Positions 9,377 through 18,674 are shown, counted from the first letter of the stretch. The stretch is DNA of 61,710 nucleotides from Thiocapsa imhoffii (GCF_016583985.1 NZ_NRSD01000027.1:1-61710), one strand, 5' to 3'. The notes: generated from the sequence alone by a model not told the origin. A program made the numbers and translations.

Positions 9377-10482
9377 AGTTTCGCCTCCAGTTCCTCGACC
9401 GTCACCGGTTGGCGGTGGGTGAGGGCCGCCTTGGTCTCTTTCTTGGCCGACACCGCGACGGCGCCGCCCGCGATCGCGCCCACGGCGCCGGCGGCTAGGA
9501 CCGCGGCTCCGGACGGTGAGGTGGGCACCGAGACGGCATTGTAGAAGCCGCCGGCGTCCCAGAAGCGGGGCTCGGAGCAGCCCAGGCAGGGATGACCGGC
9601 TTCGACCGGCCAACTGGTGCCGTCGTTCCAGCGCATGGTCGCGCAGGCGTTGTAGCTGGTCGGGCCCTTGCAGCCAAGCTCGTAGAGACACCAGCCGAGC
9701 CGCGCGCCTTCGTCGTCGAAGGTCTTGGCGAACAAGCCGCGGTCGTAGAAGGGGCGGCGTGAGCATCGGTCGTGAATGGATTGGCCGAAGAAGGCCATTG
9801 GACGATGGTATTCGTCGAGTTCGGGGAGCCGCCCGAAGGTCAGATAATGGACGATCACGCCGGTGATGACCATGGGGATGGGGGGACAGCCGGAGACATT
9901 GATGACCGGTTTGTGTTTGACCAGATCCATCACGGACATGGCGCCGGTGGGATTGGGCTTCGCGGCGGGGAGGCCGCCGAAGGTGGCGCAGGAGCCGACC
10001 GCGATGACGGCGGCGGCGTGCTCGACCGTTTCCATGAGCATGTCGTAGTTGCTGTGGCCGGCCACGGTGGAAAATCCGGGGTTGGCGCGTGGCCCTGGGA
10101 TGGAGCCGTCGACGATGACTAGATACTCGCCGGCGTGATCATGCATCGCTTGTTCGCGGGCGCGTTCCGCGGCATCGCCGGCGGCGGCTTGGAGGGTGTG
10201 GTGGTAATCGAGCGAGATGAGATCGAGGATGAGATCTTCGACGCTCGGTGCGTGGCTGCGGGTCAGGGATTCGGTGCAGCCGGTGCATTCTTGGAACGAT
10301 AACCAGATCACGGAGGGGCGCTTGGCCTGCTCGAGGGCGGCGGCGATCGCCGGGACCATGCTGGGTGGTAGCGCCATCATGGAGGCGGTCGCGGCGCAGA
10401 ATTTCATGAAGCCTCGGCGGGAGACGCCGCGTTCGCGGAGGCTTGCGCCGAGTGTTTGGTCAGTGGTTTTGGGGGCAGCCAT
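9373..10482 (-). CDS. hynS: [NiFe] hydrogenase small subunit with Tat signal
   Basis: The 369-residue small subunit carries three Fe-S clusters from the active site to the partner proteins. A twin-arginine signal (SRRGFMK, residues 21-27) exports the folded dimer. The proximal cluster motif is ECTGCTES (Cys66, Cys69) without the two extra cysteines of oxygen-tolerant enzymes. Further motifs are GSCATFGG, SGCPP, and the Cys-rich part around LGWCLYELGCKG and PCLGCSE. A hydrophobic Ala/Gly-rich segment near residues 318-340 anchors the subunit in the membrane. The start at 10482 is preferred because GAAGGAGGG lies just upstream; an in-frame ATG 63 bases earlier lacks this and would bury the Tat motif. 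hupH-like lies 16 bases upstream. Confidence 0.94.
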   Translation of the reverse strand: MAAPKTTDQTLGASLRERGVSRRGFMKFCAATASMMALPPSMVPAIAAALEQAKRPSVIWLSFQECTGCTESLTRSHAPSVEDLILDLISLDYHHTLQAAAGDAAERAREQAMHDHAGEYLVIVDGSIPGPRANPGFSTVAGHSNYDMLMETVEHAAAVIAVGSCATFGGLPAAKPNPTGAMSVMDLVKHKPVINVSGCPPIPMVITGVIVHYLTFGRLPELDEYHRPMAFFGQSIHDRCSRRPFYDRGLFAKTFDDEGARLGWCLYELGCKGPTSYNACATMRWNDGTSWPVEAGHPCLGCSEPRFWDAGGFYNAVSVPTSPSGAAVLAAGAVGAIAGGAVAVSAKKETKAALTHRQPVTVEELEAKL

Positions 10483-10498
10483 GGTCCCTCCTTCGCTG

Positions 10499-10978
10499 TC
10501 AGGACGTGAGAGGCGGAGTGTCGTCACCCGCGCTGAGGCGGGCATCGAGCATGTCGATCGCGTCGGTGAGATCTTGCGGCCGCGGACACAGGATCTCGGG
10601 AATGGTCGCGATCTCGAGATGAAAGGCGAGGCGTTGGTCTTCGGGGTTCAGGTAGTCAACGAGCCAGACGCCGGCGATGGCGGTTTCTTGGATTCGGGTG
10701 GGGCCCATGGCGTCGATGCGGGCTTGTGCCTCGCCGGTGCCGAGGTGTTCGAGTAGTTGGTCGAGTTCGCCTGGTCCGAATGGCAGCGTGCGCAGGTCGA
10801 TTTTGGTGCTGGTTCCGGTTGCGACGAGGTGTGCGAGGGCGTGTCGGACTTCGTGCAGAATGGCGGCGAGATTGCCGTTGTGGGGTGTCGTGGCTGAGAT
10901 GTCTGAGCGGGTCTGATGAGACGCGGGCTGACGGTTGGTGTGGGTTGCGACGACGGGAATCTCATCGAGCAGGGACAT
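10499..10978 (-). CDS. hupH: HupH/HyaF-family hydrogenase expression/formation protein
   Basis: A 159-residue cytoplasmic protein. The segment with PFGPGELDQLLEHLGTGEA, then GVWLVDYLNPEDQ and HLEIATIPEIL, is the signature of the HupH/HyaF C-terminal domain, thought to help assemble Fe-S clusters or mature the small subunit. It is about half the length of classical HupH, consistent with a single-domain form. It is the first gene of the leftward hydrogenase operon, 16 bases before hynS, so it is made together with its probable client. GAGG lies about 10 bases before the ATG. Confidence 0.85.
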   Translation of the reverse strand: MSLLDEIPVVATHTNRQPASHQTRSDISATTPHNGNLAAILHEVRHALAHLVATGTSTKIDLRTLPFGPGELDQLLEHLGTGEAQARIDAMGPTRIQETAIAGVWLVDYLNPEDQRLAFHLEIATIPEILCPRPQDLTDAIDMLDARLSAGDDTPPLTS

Positions 10979-11225
10979 CGGTGGCGCCTCAAGGTGACTT
11001 GGGTGAAATTCTAGGCACTTTGAGGTCGGCGCGACTTGATGCAGCGCATCTCATTAGCATGTTAGCAAACTCGAATGTGGAGAGTGTGGCCGTGAGTGGG
11101 GTCGTTGCGCGCGACTCGGGACCATCTGTCGGGGTCGCGGTGAATCCGTCCCTGGACGCTTGACGAGCGCGTCCCTGCGCTCGACATCCCCGCCAGCCGG
11201 CCCCGAGCCGTGCGTGGTGAGGGCG
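10979..11225. promoter_or_regulatory. Upstream region of the hydrogenase operon
   Basis: The leftward operon hupH-hynS-isp1-isp2-hynL must start within this spacer, because agmatine deiminase upstream is separated by 247 bases. A direct repeat TTAGCA-TG-TTAGCA lies at 11054-11067. No certain sigma-70 or sigma-54 promoter was found by eye. Confidence 0.35.
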
Positions 11226-12266
11226 TTAGGGAAGGACGCCCGCCATGAGTTGCATGGTGATGCAATGCAGACTGCCGCCTTGTCGGATCAGCGGGCGACA
11301 GTCGATTGGCACGATGGCGCGGCGCGGGAAGAGACCTTGGAGGATGTCACAGGCCTCGGCGTCCGCCGGATCGGCATAGGTCGGGACCAAGACGGCGCCG
11401 TTGATGATGAGGAAGTTGGCATAGCCGGCTGGGAGTCGCGCGCCATGGTCGTCGTAAAGGGGGGCGGGACTCGGCAGGGCGACCAACCGGTAGGGGCGGC
11501 CCTGGGGGTCGCGAAAGGCGATGAGTTCCTGCTCCATGGCCTGCAACTCGCAATAGTCGGCATCGGCAGGATCGGTGCAACGGGTGTAGCAGAGGGTATC
11601 GGGGGCGCAAAAGCGGACCAGGGTATCGATATGTCCGTCCGTGTCGTCGCCGCTGATCGCCCCGTGCTCGAGCCAGAGCAGATGCGCGATGCCGAGCCGC
11701 GCGCGCAGGATTTCCGCGATCGCCGCGCGCGTGAGCCCGGGATTGCGTCGCGGATCGACCAGGGTGCGGGTGACCGCGAGCAGGGTGCCGTGTCCATCGG
11801 TCTCGATTGCGCCGCCTTCGAGCACCAGGTCGAGCGCCGCGAGTGGGGTGTCGCCGAATACCCCCTGATCGCTCAGGGTGCGATTGATCCGATCATCGCG
11901 ATCGGCGGTGAATTTCCCCCCCCAGCCGTTGAAACGGAAGTCGAGCAACAGGGGGCCGCCGGTCGCCGTTTGCACACCAATTGGGCCATGATCACGCGCC
12001 CAGGTATCGTTGCTTGGTGCGAGTGCGACACGCAGTCGGTGCGGATCCGCTCCGATGGTGGCGAGCCGTGTCTGGACCCGTTCGCGATGCCGGTCGTCGT
12101 GGCAGACGTTCAGGACTGGCTCGAAGCGGGCGATGGTCGCGGCGAGTTCGGCATAGAGGCGTTCGACGCGCTCCAATTGATCAGCCCAATCCGTTTCCTC
12201 ATGGGGCCAGGTCAACATGACCCCACTCTGTGGTTCCCATTCGGCGGGTAGTCTCGGATCTGTCAT
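11226..12266 (-). CDS. aguA: Agmatine deiminase
   Basis: A 346-residue enzyme of the peptidyl-arginine deiminase-like family, converting agmatine to N-carbamoylputrescine in putrescine synthesis (EC 3.5.3.12). Visible family motifs are the N-terminal MLTWPHEETDW, substrate-binding NDTWARDHGP, DDTDGHIDTLVRF with the catalytic His, and the nucleophile Cys335 in GGSLHCITMQ. The start at 12266 (MTDPRLPAEW) matches the normal family N-terminus; the open frame runs 27 codons further but has no homologous look. N-carbamoylputrescine amidase (AguB), usually adjacent, is not in the window. Confidence 0.93.
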   Translation of the reverse strand: MTDPRLPAEWEPQSGVMLTWPHEETDWADQLERVERLYAELAATIARFEPVLNVCHDDRHRERVQTRLATIGADPHRLRVALAPSNDTWARDHGPIGVQTATGGPLLLDFRFNGWGGKFTADRDDRINRTLSDQGVFGDTPLAALDLVLEGGAIETDGHGTLLAVTRTLVDPRRNPGLTRAAIAEILRARLGIAHLLWLEHGAISGDDTDGHIDTLVRFCAPDTLCYTRCTDPADADYCELQAMEQELIAFRDPQGRPYRLVALPSPAPLYDDHGARLPAGYANFLIINGAVLVPTYADPADAEACDILQGLFPRRAIVPIDCRPLIRQGGSLHCITMQLMAGVLP

Positions 12267-12624
12267 GGTTTCTCGATGCGGATCGCGTCGTTGGTGTCGA
12301 TCGATTCGTGCCGAATCGGTTGTGTGGGATGGGACGTCCGGGGGCATTCATCCCACGCGACATGAGATGACGCTCCGAGGTTGCTGTCAACGCTGTTGGA
12401 GGGTGACCTTGACGAGTCCGCGTACGATTCGGGCACGATCCCTATTGAGGTGCCGGTGGGCGCGCTCCGACGAATCAATGGGACCGATTTGATAGGGCCA
12501 GAATGTGCGTCTCGCTGGGTCGCACTTTCTGGTTCGGTTTGGTCTAATGAGGCCGAACAGGCTGTTTTTAATCCTAATTCGTGTCGTTATGGGACGATAC
12601 GGATTGAGCGCAAGGGGTTTTTCG
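12267..12624. promoter_or_regulatory. Divergent promoter region, aguA / BLUF sensor gene
   Basis: The region between the two divergent genes shows an imperfect inverted repeat: CCAGAATGTGCG (12498-12509) and CGCACTTTCTGG (12521-12532), with one T-T mismatch and an 11-base spacer. A T/A-rich segment follows near 12565-12580. It may be an operator for the gene at 12625. AAGGGG at 12612-12617 is the ribosome binding site for that gene. Confidence 0.4.
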
Positions 12625-15600
12625 ATGACGACCTTCGTTCCAGACCCACTCCCCGTCCGTCTTGGTCTGATGTCGCCATTCACCGGATTGGTCGGACTCT
12701 ATGGCGAGGAGATCGCACGTGCGGCGCGCTTGGCCTGCGCCGAGGTGAACGCCCAAGGTGGCGTGCTCGGACGGCCACTTGAGCTGGTCATTGAAGACGA
12801 CGGGAGTCTCCCTGGAACTGCCGTGGCGGCGGCGGGGCGCTTGCTTGAGCAGGGTTGCGCGGCGTTGGTCGGGAATCTGCTCTCGAACGCGCGCATCGCG
12901 GTTGCCCATGAGGTGGCGGATGTACACGGGGTTCCCTACCTCAATTTCTCCTTCTACGAGGGGAGCATTCACAGTCGTCATTTTTTTCATTTCGCGGCCT
13001 TACCCAATCAGCAGATCGGCCCCATGATCACCGCTCTTGCCGAGCGGGCTGGACCGAAGATGTACTTCGCCGGCAGTAACTATGAGTGGCCCCTGGGCTC
13101 GATCGACCTGGGAAAGCAGGCGCTGCTTGATCTCGGCGGGGAGGTGGTCGGCGAGGAATATCCACCCTTAGGAGGGGCCTTGGTCGACGATCTACTCGAT
13201 CGTGTCGAGCGTTCAGGGGCCGATGTTTTTGTCCCCTATTTCGCCGGCGAGGAGCAGCTTCGGGTGCTGAACGGTTTCGCCGAACGGGGGCTGAAGCAGC
13301 GGATGGCGGTGGTGATGGGACATTATGACGAGGCCATGGCGAGCCGGTTGGCGCCGGCTGTCAGAGGAGGCTTCTACTCCTGTAACACCTATTTCATGAG
13401 TATCGAGAACTCCTGCAACCAGCGCACCCTAGCCGCCCTTGCCGCGCTGCCCGAGATCGATGCCCCGTGGCCACGGGGCCGTGGCATCCTCACCCATTTT
13501 GGTGAGGGCGCATGGCTGTGCGTGCATGCCTTCGCTCAGGCCGCGAATCAAGCGGGTGCGCTGGATTCCACACGGCTCATCCCCGCGCTCGAGCAGGTCG
13601 AACTCCAGGGGCCGCAGGGACTGGTGCGGATGGACCCGGTCACGCATCATGCGGCTGTGAACACCTATCTGGCGCGCTCTCTGAGTGACGGCACCTTCGA
13701 AATCCTTCAGCATTTCAGTTGTTTGCGGCCGATGATCCCCGAGCGGTATCGCATCGCACCCGAGCCCGCGTCGCCGCGGCACGCGAGTCGTGGTCTTCAG
13801 GAAGCGGCCCGGCTGTTGGGCAGAATGGCCTTCGACGTCAAGCCAAGGGGACACGCCAACGACACCAGAACGGCGCGTCACGGAAACGCCGAGCTGACGA
13901 CGACCGCCGCGTGCGTGCTGTCGATCGCCGATGTCGCCGTGATCTCGACCACCGAGGAGGGGACGATCCTCGATGCCAACCGTCGCGCCAGCGAGATCTT
14001 TGGGTATGCTCCGGGTGAGTTGTGTGGGCGTCCCATTCATGATCTGGTGCCGCCGCGTTTTCGGGCCGTTCATGCACAACACCTGCATCATTTCCGCACC
14101 GGTCCGGAGGATGACAAACGCATGGCCGCGCGCATGGAGGTCAGTGGCTATCGCAAGGATGGCGCCCTCTTTCCGGCCGAAGCCTCGATCGCCCGCTTTC
14201 GGATCGATGGTTCACTGATCTTCGTCGTGACGGTGAACGACCTGACCGAGCGCCATGCGGACGATGCGGCTCTGCGCTGGCAGGGCCTGCACGACGTCCT
14301 CACCGGGTTGCCGAATCAAGTCTTACTTCGTGAGCGGATCAGCTCAGCTCTGCGACGCTCCGAACAGCTTGGAGACGACGTGGGGCTGCTGTTGATTGAG
14401 CTCGATGGCTTGAAGCAAATCGACGACACCTTCGGAGACGCGGGCGGGGATGAGCTGCTGCGCGTCCTCTCCCAGCGTTTGATGGCGTCATCGCATTCCG
14501 GGGACACCATCGCGCACACGGGTCGCTGCGAGTTTGCGATTCTGCGTGACCGGGTTTCCTCGCAGACGGCGCTGGTCCAGCTTGCCGAGCAGTTGATTCG
14601 GGGCATGCGCGAACCGCTGACGCTGCTTGGGCACCAGGTCTACGTGACGGCCAATATTGGCATTGCCAGCGGTCGGGGTGGTGCGCTGGATAGCGGCGCT
14701 CTGCTGCGTCAGGCCGAGGGCGCACTCGCTGCAGCCCGGGCACAAGGCCAAGATGGCTGGCGCTGCTACGATGCGGAAATGTCGGCGAATGTCCAGCGCA
14801 AACGCCAGCTCAGCCATCGTCTCCGCAGCGCGCTGGAGCATCAAGAGTTCCAAGTGCGTTTTCAGCCGATCCTCAGCAACGATAGTTTGCTGGTGTGCGG
14901 TGCCGAGGTCCTGCTGCGCTGGTTTCCGCCAGACGGTGAGATCTCGCCGGGGCTGTTTATCCCCATCGCCGAGGCGAATGGATTGATCCGACCAATCGGT
15001 CGCTGGGTGATGCGTGAGGCCTGTCTGGCGGAGGCCGCCTGGCGTGCCCGCTTCGGTGCCGAGGCGCCCTATGTCAGTGTGAACCTCTCACCCCGGCAAC
15101 TCGACGAGCGCAATCTGGTTGATGATTTCCGCGCCATCCTGGCCGAGACCGGTGCCGATCCGACGCGGCTGCTGCTGGAGGTGACTGAGACGGCTTTAAT
15201 GCATGATGTGGCGACCAACGTCGAGGTCCTGAATGCGCTGGCCGATCTGGGACCGCGCATCGCCGTGGATGATTTCGGCACGGGCTACTCCTCGCTGGTC
15301 CAATTGCTGCGACTGCCGATCAGCACACTGAAGATCGACCGCGAGTTCATCGCCGGCTTGGGACAGCCCTCGCAATGCGAAGCCATTGTTTCCGCCATCT
15401 GCGGGCTGGCGAAGGCCATGGGGTTGAAAACGATCGCCGAGGGTGTGGAAAATCAAGATCAGCTCGATTACCTGCGTGACGTCGGTTGCGACGGTGTGCA
15501 GGGGTTCTATCTGCATCGTCCGCTGACCGGGGACGCATTGCTTCAGGCCGTTGAGGATCGGACGAATCCAAGTCAAGCGGCGGCGAGTCGTGACCTCTAT

Positions 15601-15999
15601 CAAGTGCTCTATGTCAGCATGGCCAAGGAGGATTTGAATTCGGACGACCTCGAGGGGCTCATGGTGCGTGCGCGCGAGTTCAATCGGAGTCAGGGGATCA
15701 CCGGCTTTTTAGTCCATTACAACGGTTCCTTCCTGCAAATTCTTGAAGGACAACGTGAGCGTCTGCAACGACTGCTCGCGACCATCCGCGCCGATCCTCG
15801 GCATCATCGGTTCAAACTGGTGTTCGAAGGGCCCATCGAACGGCGTGCCCTGAAGGATTGGAGTATGGGTTTCCGCACCATTGACGGGAGCGTCCTTCCG
15901 GATGGCGTTGCGGATGTGCGTGCCCAGAAACTGAGTTTCTACGATCTTGCACAGGATCCCGATGTCTGTCGCGCCATCATCATGGCCTTCAGCAAGTAG
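12625..15999 (+). CDS. PBP-PAS-GGDEF-EAL-BLUF blue-light and ligand sensing c-di-GMP protein
   Basis: An 1124-residue multidomain protein. Residues 8-400 are a type-1 periplasmic-binding-like domain most like the AmiC group, with no signal peptide, so probably cytoplasmic. A PAS domain follows (about 431-545). The GGDEF domain (about 550-710) has GRCEF (633-637) in place of GGDEF and is likely inactive as a cyclase. The EAL domain (about 735-970) keeps E761, EVTET, DDFGTGYSS and KIDREF, so phosphodiesterase activity is plausible. A BLUF domain (about 990-1085) has Tyr996, Asn1020, Gln1038, Trp1079 and Met1081, with the same spacing as Y8/N32/Q50/W91/M93 of cyanobacterial PixD. Blue light and a small ligand may together control c-di-GMP breakdown (inference). 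The start was chosen for AAGGGG 7 bases upstream. Confidence 0.9.
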   Translation: MTTFVPDPLPVRLGLMSPFTGLVGLYGEEIARAARLACAEVNAQGGVLGRPLELVIEDDGSLPGTAVAAAGRLLEQGCAALVGNLLSNARIAVAHEVADVHGVPYLNFSFYEGSIHSRHFFHFAALPNQQIGPMITALAERAGPKMYFAGSNYEWPLGSIDLGKQALLDLGGEVVGEEYPPLGGALVDDLLDRVERSGADVFVPYFAGEEQLRVLNGFAERGLKQRMAVVMGHYDEAMASRLAPAVRGGFYSCNTYFMSIENSCNQRTLAALAALPEIDAPWPRGRGILTHFGEGAWLCVHAFAQAANQAGALDSTRLIPALEQVELQGPQGLVRMDPVTHHAAVNTYLARSLSDGTFEILQHFSCLRPMIPERYRIAPEPASPRHASRGLQEAARLLGRMAFDVKPRGHANDTRTARHGNAELTTTAACVLSIADVAVISTTEEGTILDANRRASEIFGYAPGELCGRPIHDLVPPRFRAVHAQHLHHFRTGPEDDKRMAARMEVSGYRKDGALFPAEASIARFRIDGSLIFVVTVNDLTERHADDAALRWQGLHDVLTGLPNQVLLRERISSALRRSEQLGDDVGLLLIELDGLKQIDDTFGDAGGDELLRVLSQRLMASSHSGDTIAHTGRCEFAILRDRVSSQTALVQLAEQLIRGMREPLTLLGHQVYVTANIGIASGRGGALDSGALLRQAEGALAAARAQGQDGWRCYDAEMSANVQRKRQLSHRLRSALEHQEFQVRFQPILSNDSLLVCGAEVLLRWFPPDGEISPGLFIPIAEANGLIRPIGRWVMREACLAEAAWRARFGAEAPYVSVNLSPRQLDERNLVDDFRAILAETGADPTRLLLEVTETALMHDVATNVEVLNALADLGPRIAVDDFGTGYSSLVQLLRLPISTLKIDREFIAGLGQPSQCEAIVSAICGLAKAMGLKTIAEGVENQDQLDYLRDVGCDGVQGFYLHRPLTGDALLQAVEDRTNPSQAAASRDLYQVLYVSMAKEDLNSDDLEGLMVRAREFNRSQGITGFLVHYNGSFLQILEGQRERLQRLLATIRADPRHHRFKLVFEGPIERRALKDWSMGFRTIDGSVLPDGVADVRAQKLSFYDLAQDPDVCRAIIMAFSK

Positions 16000-16232
16000 C
16001 TCCAGGTTCATGTCGATCAGGTGCCTGTGCCGCATGTGGTCTGCCGCGCACGGCGAGGGATCCTCTCGTTGGTCGCCCGCCGTTGCTTGTCATCCCAGCG
16101 AGGTGTGCCAACGACGGCCTGTCCCGAGGACGGCTTGCCGGTGGGGGCCAGTCCAGACGTGGTCGTGCGAGTCTGGTGCCGCGGCGTCGTTTTTCACGCG
16201 TCGCACTGGGGTTTGTGGTTAAATTCCCGGCC

Positions 16233-17480
16233 ATGTTCCATCCCCTCGCCATCTACATCGGTCTGCGCTACACGCGAGCGAAGCGCCGTAACCACTTCAT
16301 CTCCTTCATCTCAGCCACCTCGATGGTTGGGATCACACTCGGCATCGTGGCCCTGATCGTGGTCTTGTCGGTGATGAACGGCTTCCACAAAGAGATCCAG
16401 GCACGGATCCTCAGCATGGCCTCGCATGCGACCTTGGCCGATCCCTACGGTGGGATGGCGGACTGGCGCGAGGTCCTCGAGCAGGTTCGCGAGCACCCGC
16501 ATGTGGTGGGAGCCGCGCCCTTCGTTGAGGTCCAGGGCATGCTGGTCAACGGCTCGCAGGTGAGCGGGGCCTTGATTCGCGGCATCCTGCCACTCGAGGA
16601 GGATCAGGTCGCCGAGTTGCGCCGGGACATGGTCGCCGGCTCGGTTGATGATCTGATCGATGGCGCCTTTCATATCGTGCTCGGTCAGGACCTGGCGAAT
16701 TTCCTCGGCGTCGGCATCGGTGACAAGGTCACGGTCGTGACCCCGCAGGTGAGTGCAACTCCGGTCGGCATCATGCCTCGCCTCAAGCGGTTCACCGTCA
16801 GCGGCATCTTTGCCGTCGGGATGGCGGATTACGACCGCAATGCCGCCTTCATCCAACTGGCGGATGCCGCGCGACTGCTGGCACTCGGGGATGCCGTTTC
16901 GGGGGTGCGCTTGAAGCTGACCGACATGTGGCTGGCCCCACGACTGGCGCGCGACATCGCACAAGAGCTGGGCGGTGTCTATCGGGTGCTGGACTGGACA
17001 CAGGTGCATCGCAACTTCTTCAGCGCGCTGGCGATGGAGAAACGCATGATGAGCATCATCCTCTTCCTGATCGTGGCGGTTGCGGCCTTCAACATCGTTT
17101 CGACCCTGGTGATGGTGGTGACCGATAAGCAGGCCGATATCGCGGTGTTGCGCACCCTGGGTGCCTCGCCGGGGCGCATCATGGGGATCTTCATGGTGCA
17201 GGGCACCACCATCGGATTGATTGGGACCATCATCGGCATGATCCTGGGGGTCATTCTGGCGATCAATGTCGAGCCGGTGGTGGCCGGAATCGAGCGTCTC
17301 CTCGGGGTCCATTTCTTGGATCCGGCCATTTACTACATCAGTGCATTGCCCTCCGACGTGCACCTCTCGGACGTCCTCACCGTCGGCGCGGCGGCCTTCC
17401 TGATGTCGGTCCTGGCCACCATCTATCCGGCCTGGCGCGCGGCGCGGACCCAACCAGCCGAGGCGCTGCGTTATGAGTGA
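16233..17480 (+). CDS. lolC: Lipoprotein-releasing ABC transporter permease LolC/LolE
   Basis: A 415-residue inner-membrane permease that extracts outer-membrane lipoproteins and passes them to LolA. There is one N-terminal membrane span (about 25-45), a large periplasmic domain, and three C-terminal spans, as in the MacB/LolC fold. The N-terminus MFHPLAIYIGLRY is family-typical, which fixes the start; the open frame extends 50 codons upstream but this part is unconserved. Only one LolC/E-type gene is seen, so the complex may use two copies of it (LolF-like arrangement) or a second gene elsewhere. The end overlaps the lolD start by 8 bases. Confidence 0.92.
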   Translation: MFHPLAIYIGLRYTRAKRRNHFISFISATSMVGITLGIVALIVVLSVMNGFHKEIQARILSMASHATLADPYGGMADWREVLEQVREHPHVVGAAPFVEVQGMLVNGSQVSGALIRGILPLEEDQVAELRRDMVAGSVDDLIDGAFHIVLGQDLANFLGVGIGDKVTVVTPQVSATPVGIMPRLKRFTVSGIFAVGMADYDRNAAFIQLADAARLLALGDAVSGVRLKLTDMWLAPRLARDIAQELGGVYRVLDWTQVHRNFFSALAMEKRMMSIILFLIVAVAAFNIVSTLVMVVTDKQADIAVLRTLGASPGRIMGIFMVQGTTIGLIGTIIGMILGVILAINVEPVVAGIERLLGVHFLDPAIYYISALPSDVHLSDVLTVGAAAFLMSVLATIYPAWRAARTQPAEALRYE

Positions 17481-18174
17481 GGCGGTGCCGGTGCTCGACG
17501 TGCGGGGGTTGTGCAAGACCTTTCGCCAGGGTCCGCTGGAGGTCGAGGTCCTCACGGACATCGATTTCCGCGTCGGGGTCGGCGAGCGGATCGCGATCGT
17601 GGGTGCCTCGGGGTCGGGTAAGAGCACCCTGCTGCATTGCGTGGGTGGTCTGGAACGACCGAGTGGCGGGACCTTGCGCTGGCTGGGTCAGGACATCGGG
17701 CGTTTGTCCGAGGTCAAGCGTGGGTTGTTGCGCAACCGCCATCTCGGCTTCGTCTATCAGTTCCATCATCTCCTTGCTGAATTCACGGCGCTGGAGAATG
17801 TCGCCATGCCGCTGCTGATCGGCGGCTGCCGACCCGCCGAGGCGCGCGATCGCGCGCACGCCCTGTTGGAACGGGTCGGTCTGGGTGCGCGCATCGCGCA
17901 TAAACCCGGTGAACTCTCGGGCGGTGAGCGCCAGCGTGCCGCCGTCGCCCGCGCACTGGTCACGCATCCGGCCTGTCTCCTGGCCGATGAGCCCACGGGC
18001 AACCTCGATCGCGCTACCGCTGCTCGCGTCTTCGATCTGATGCTCGAGTTGAATCTCGCCATCGGGACCAGTCTGGTTATCGTCACGCATGACCGTGAAC
18101 TGGCCGCGCGGATGGATCAGGTTTGGCGTCTCGATGATGGGCGGCTCACGCGCGATGTCGAGGCCGCGGCCTGA
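17473..18174 (+). CDS. lolD: Lipoprotein-releasing ABC transporter ATPase LolD
   Basis: A 233-residue ATPase powering the Lol lipoprotein-release complex. The Walker A motif is GASGSGKST, the signature LSGGERQR, the Walker B LLADEPTGNLD, and the switch His is in VTHDREL. FVYQFHHLLAEFTALENVAMPL is the typical LolD Q-loop region. It overlaps lolC at its start and is clearly in one operon with it. Its last 58 bases overlap the 3' end of the convergent DUF2062 gene. Confidence 0.94.
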   Translation: MSEAVPVLDVRGLCKTFRQGPLEVEVLTDIDFRVGVGERIAIVGASGSGKSTLLHCVGGLERPSGGTLRWLGQDIGRLSEVKRGLLRNRHLGFVYQFHHLLAEFTALENVAMPLLIGGCRPAEARDRAHALLERVGLGARIAHKPGELSGGERQRAAVARALVTHPACLLADEPTGNLDRATAARVFDLMLELNLAIGTSLVIVTHDRELAARMDQVWRLDDGRLTRDVEAAA

Positions 18175-18674
18175 TAACGCTTGCGACGGATGCGGAGCTG
18201 GCGGATCAATCCCCAGCGCCAGATCGTCTGGACCACCAGATAGCCGAGCCCGGCCATCAGCGTCGCGCTGATGGCACTGCCGACCGTCAGGGGCCAGATC
18301 ACGAGCAGCCAGTGACGCCAGTCTAACCAGAACTCGAGGTCGAAGTGCTCCGGGTCGAGACCGAGCACCCAGCATCCGAGGCTGTAGGAGAAGTACAGGA
18401 TCGGCGGGATCGTCACCGGATTCGACACAAAGGACATGGCGAGCGTGATGGGAAGATTGACGCGCAACAGGATGGCCACGGCGGCTGCGATCAAGGTCTG
18501 GCCGAGCGGCGGCATGAAGGCAACGAAGAGGCCGACCGCCACACCGCCGGCCGCGGAATGGCGATTGACATGCCACAGATTGGGGTCTTTCAGCAGGGCG
18601 CCGAAGAGACCGAGTCGCCCACTCGCCAAGAGTCGTTTCGGAGCGGGCAGGATGCGCTTCAGCCAACGTCTCAC
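18117..18674 (-). CDS. DUF2062 membrane protein
   Basis: A 185-residue inner-membrane protein with the DUF2062 pattern: NRHSAAGGVAVGLFVAFMPPLGQ, then NLPITLAMSFVSNPVTIPP. Three hydrophobic spans are visible. The function is unknown; members often sit near envelope genes. It starts with GTG at 18674. The C-terminal basic/Ser-rich tail (about 20 residues) lies inside the region shared with lolD and is probably a non-conserved extension. Confidence 0.85.
   Translation of the reverse strand: MRRWLKRILPAPKRLLASGRLGLFGALLKDPNLWHVNRHSAAGGVAVGLFVAFMPPLGQTLIAAAVAILLRVNLPITLAMSFVSNPVTIPPILYFSYSLGCWVLGLDPEHFDLEFWLDWRHWLLVIWPLTVGSAISATLMAGLGYLVVQTIWRWGLIRQLRIRRKRYQAAASTSRVSRPSSRRQT

Noticed and set aside
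9373..10482. Oxygen-tolerant hydrogenase small subunit
   Set aside because: The proximal motif ECTGCTES lacks the extra cysteines of the 4Fe-3S cluster, so a standard enzyme is more likely.
12381..12782. A small open frame in the aguA/light-sensor spacer
   Set aside because: Runs into the light-sensor gene in another frame, Arg-rich, no recognisable feature.
16311..17627. A 438-codon open frame antisense to lolC
   Set aside because: Same composition artefact; His/Asp-rich, no motif, no ribosome binding site, and lolC is unambiguous.
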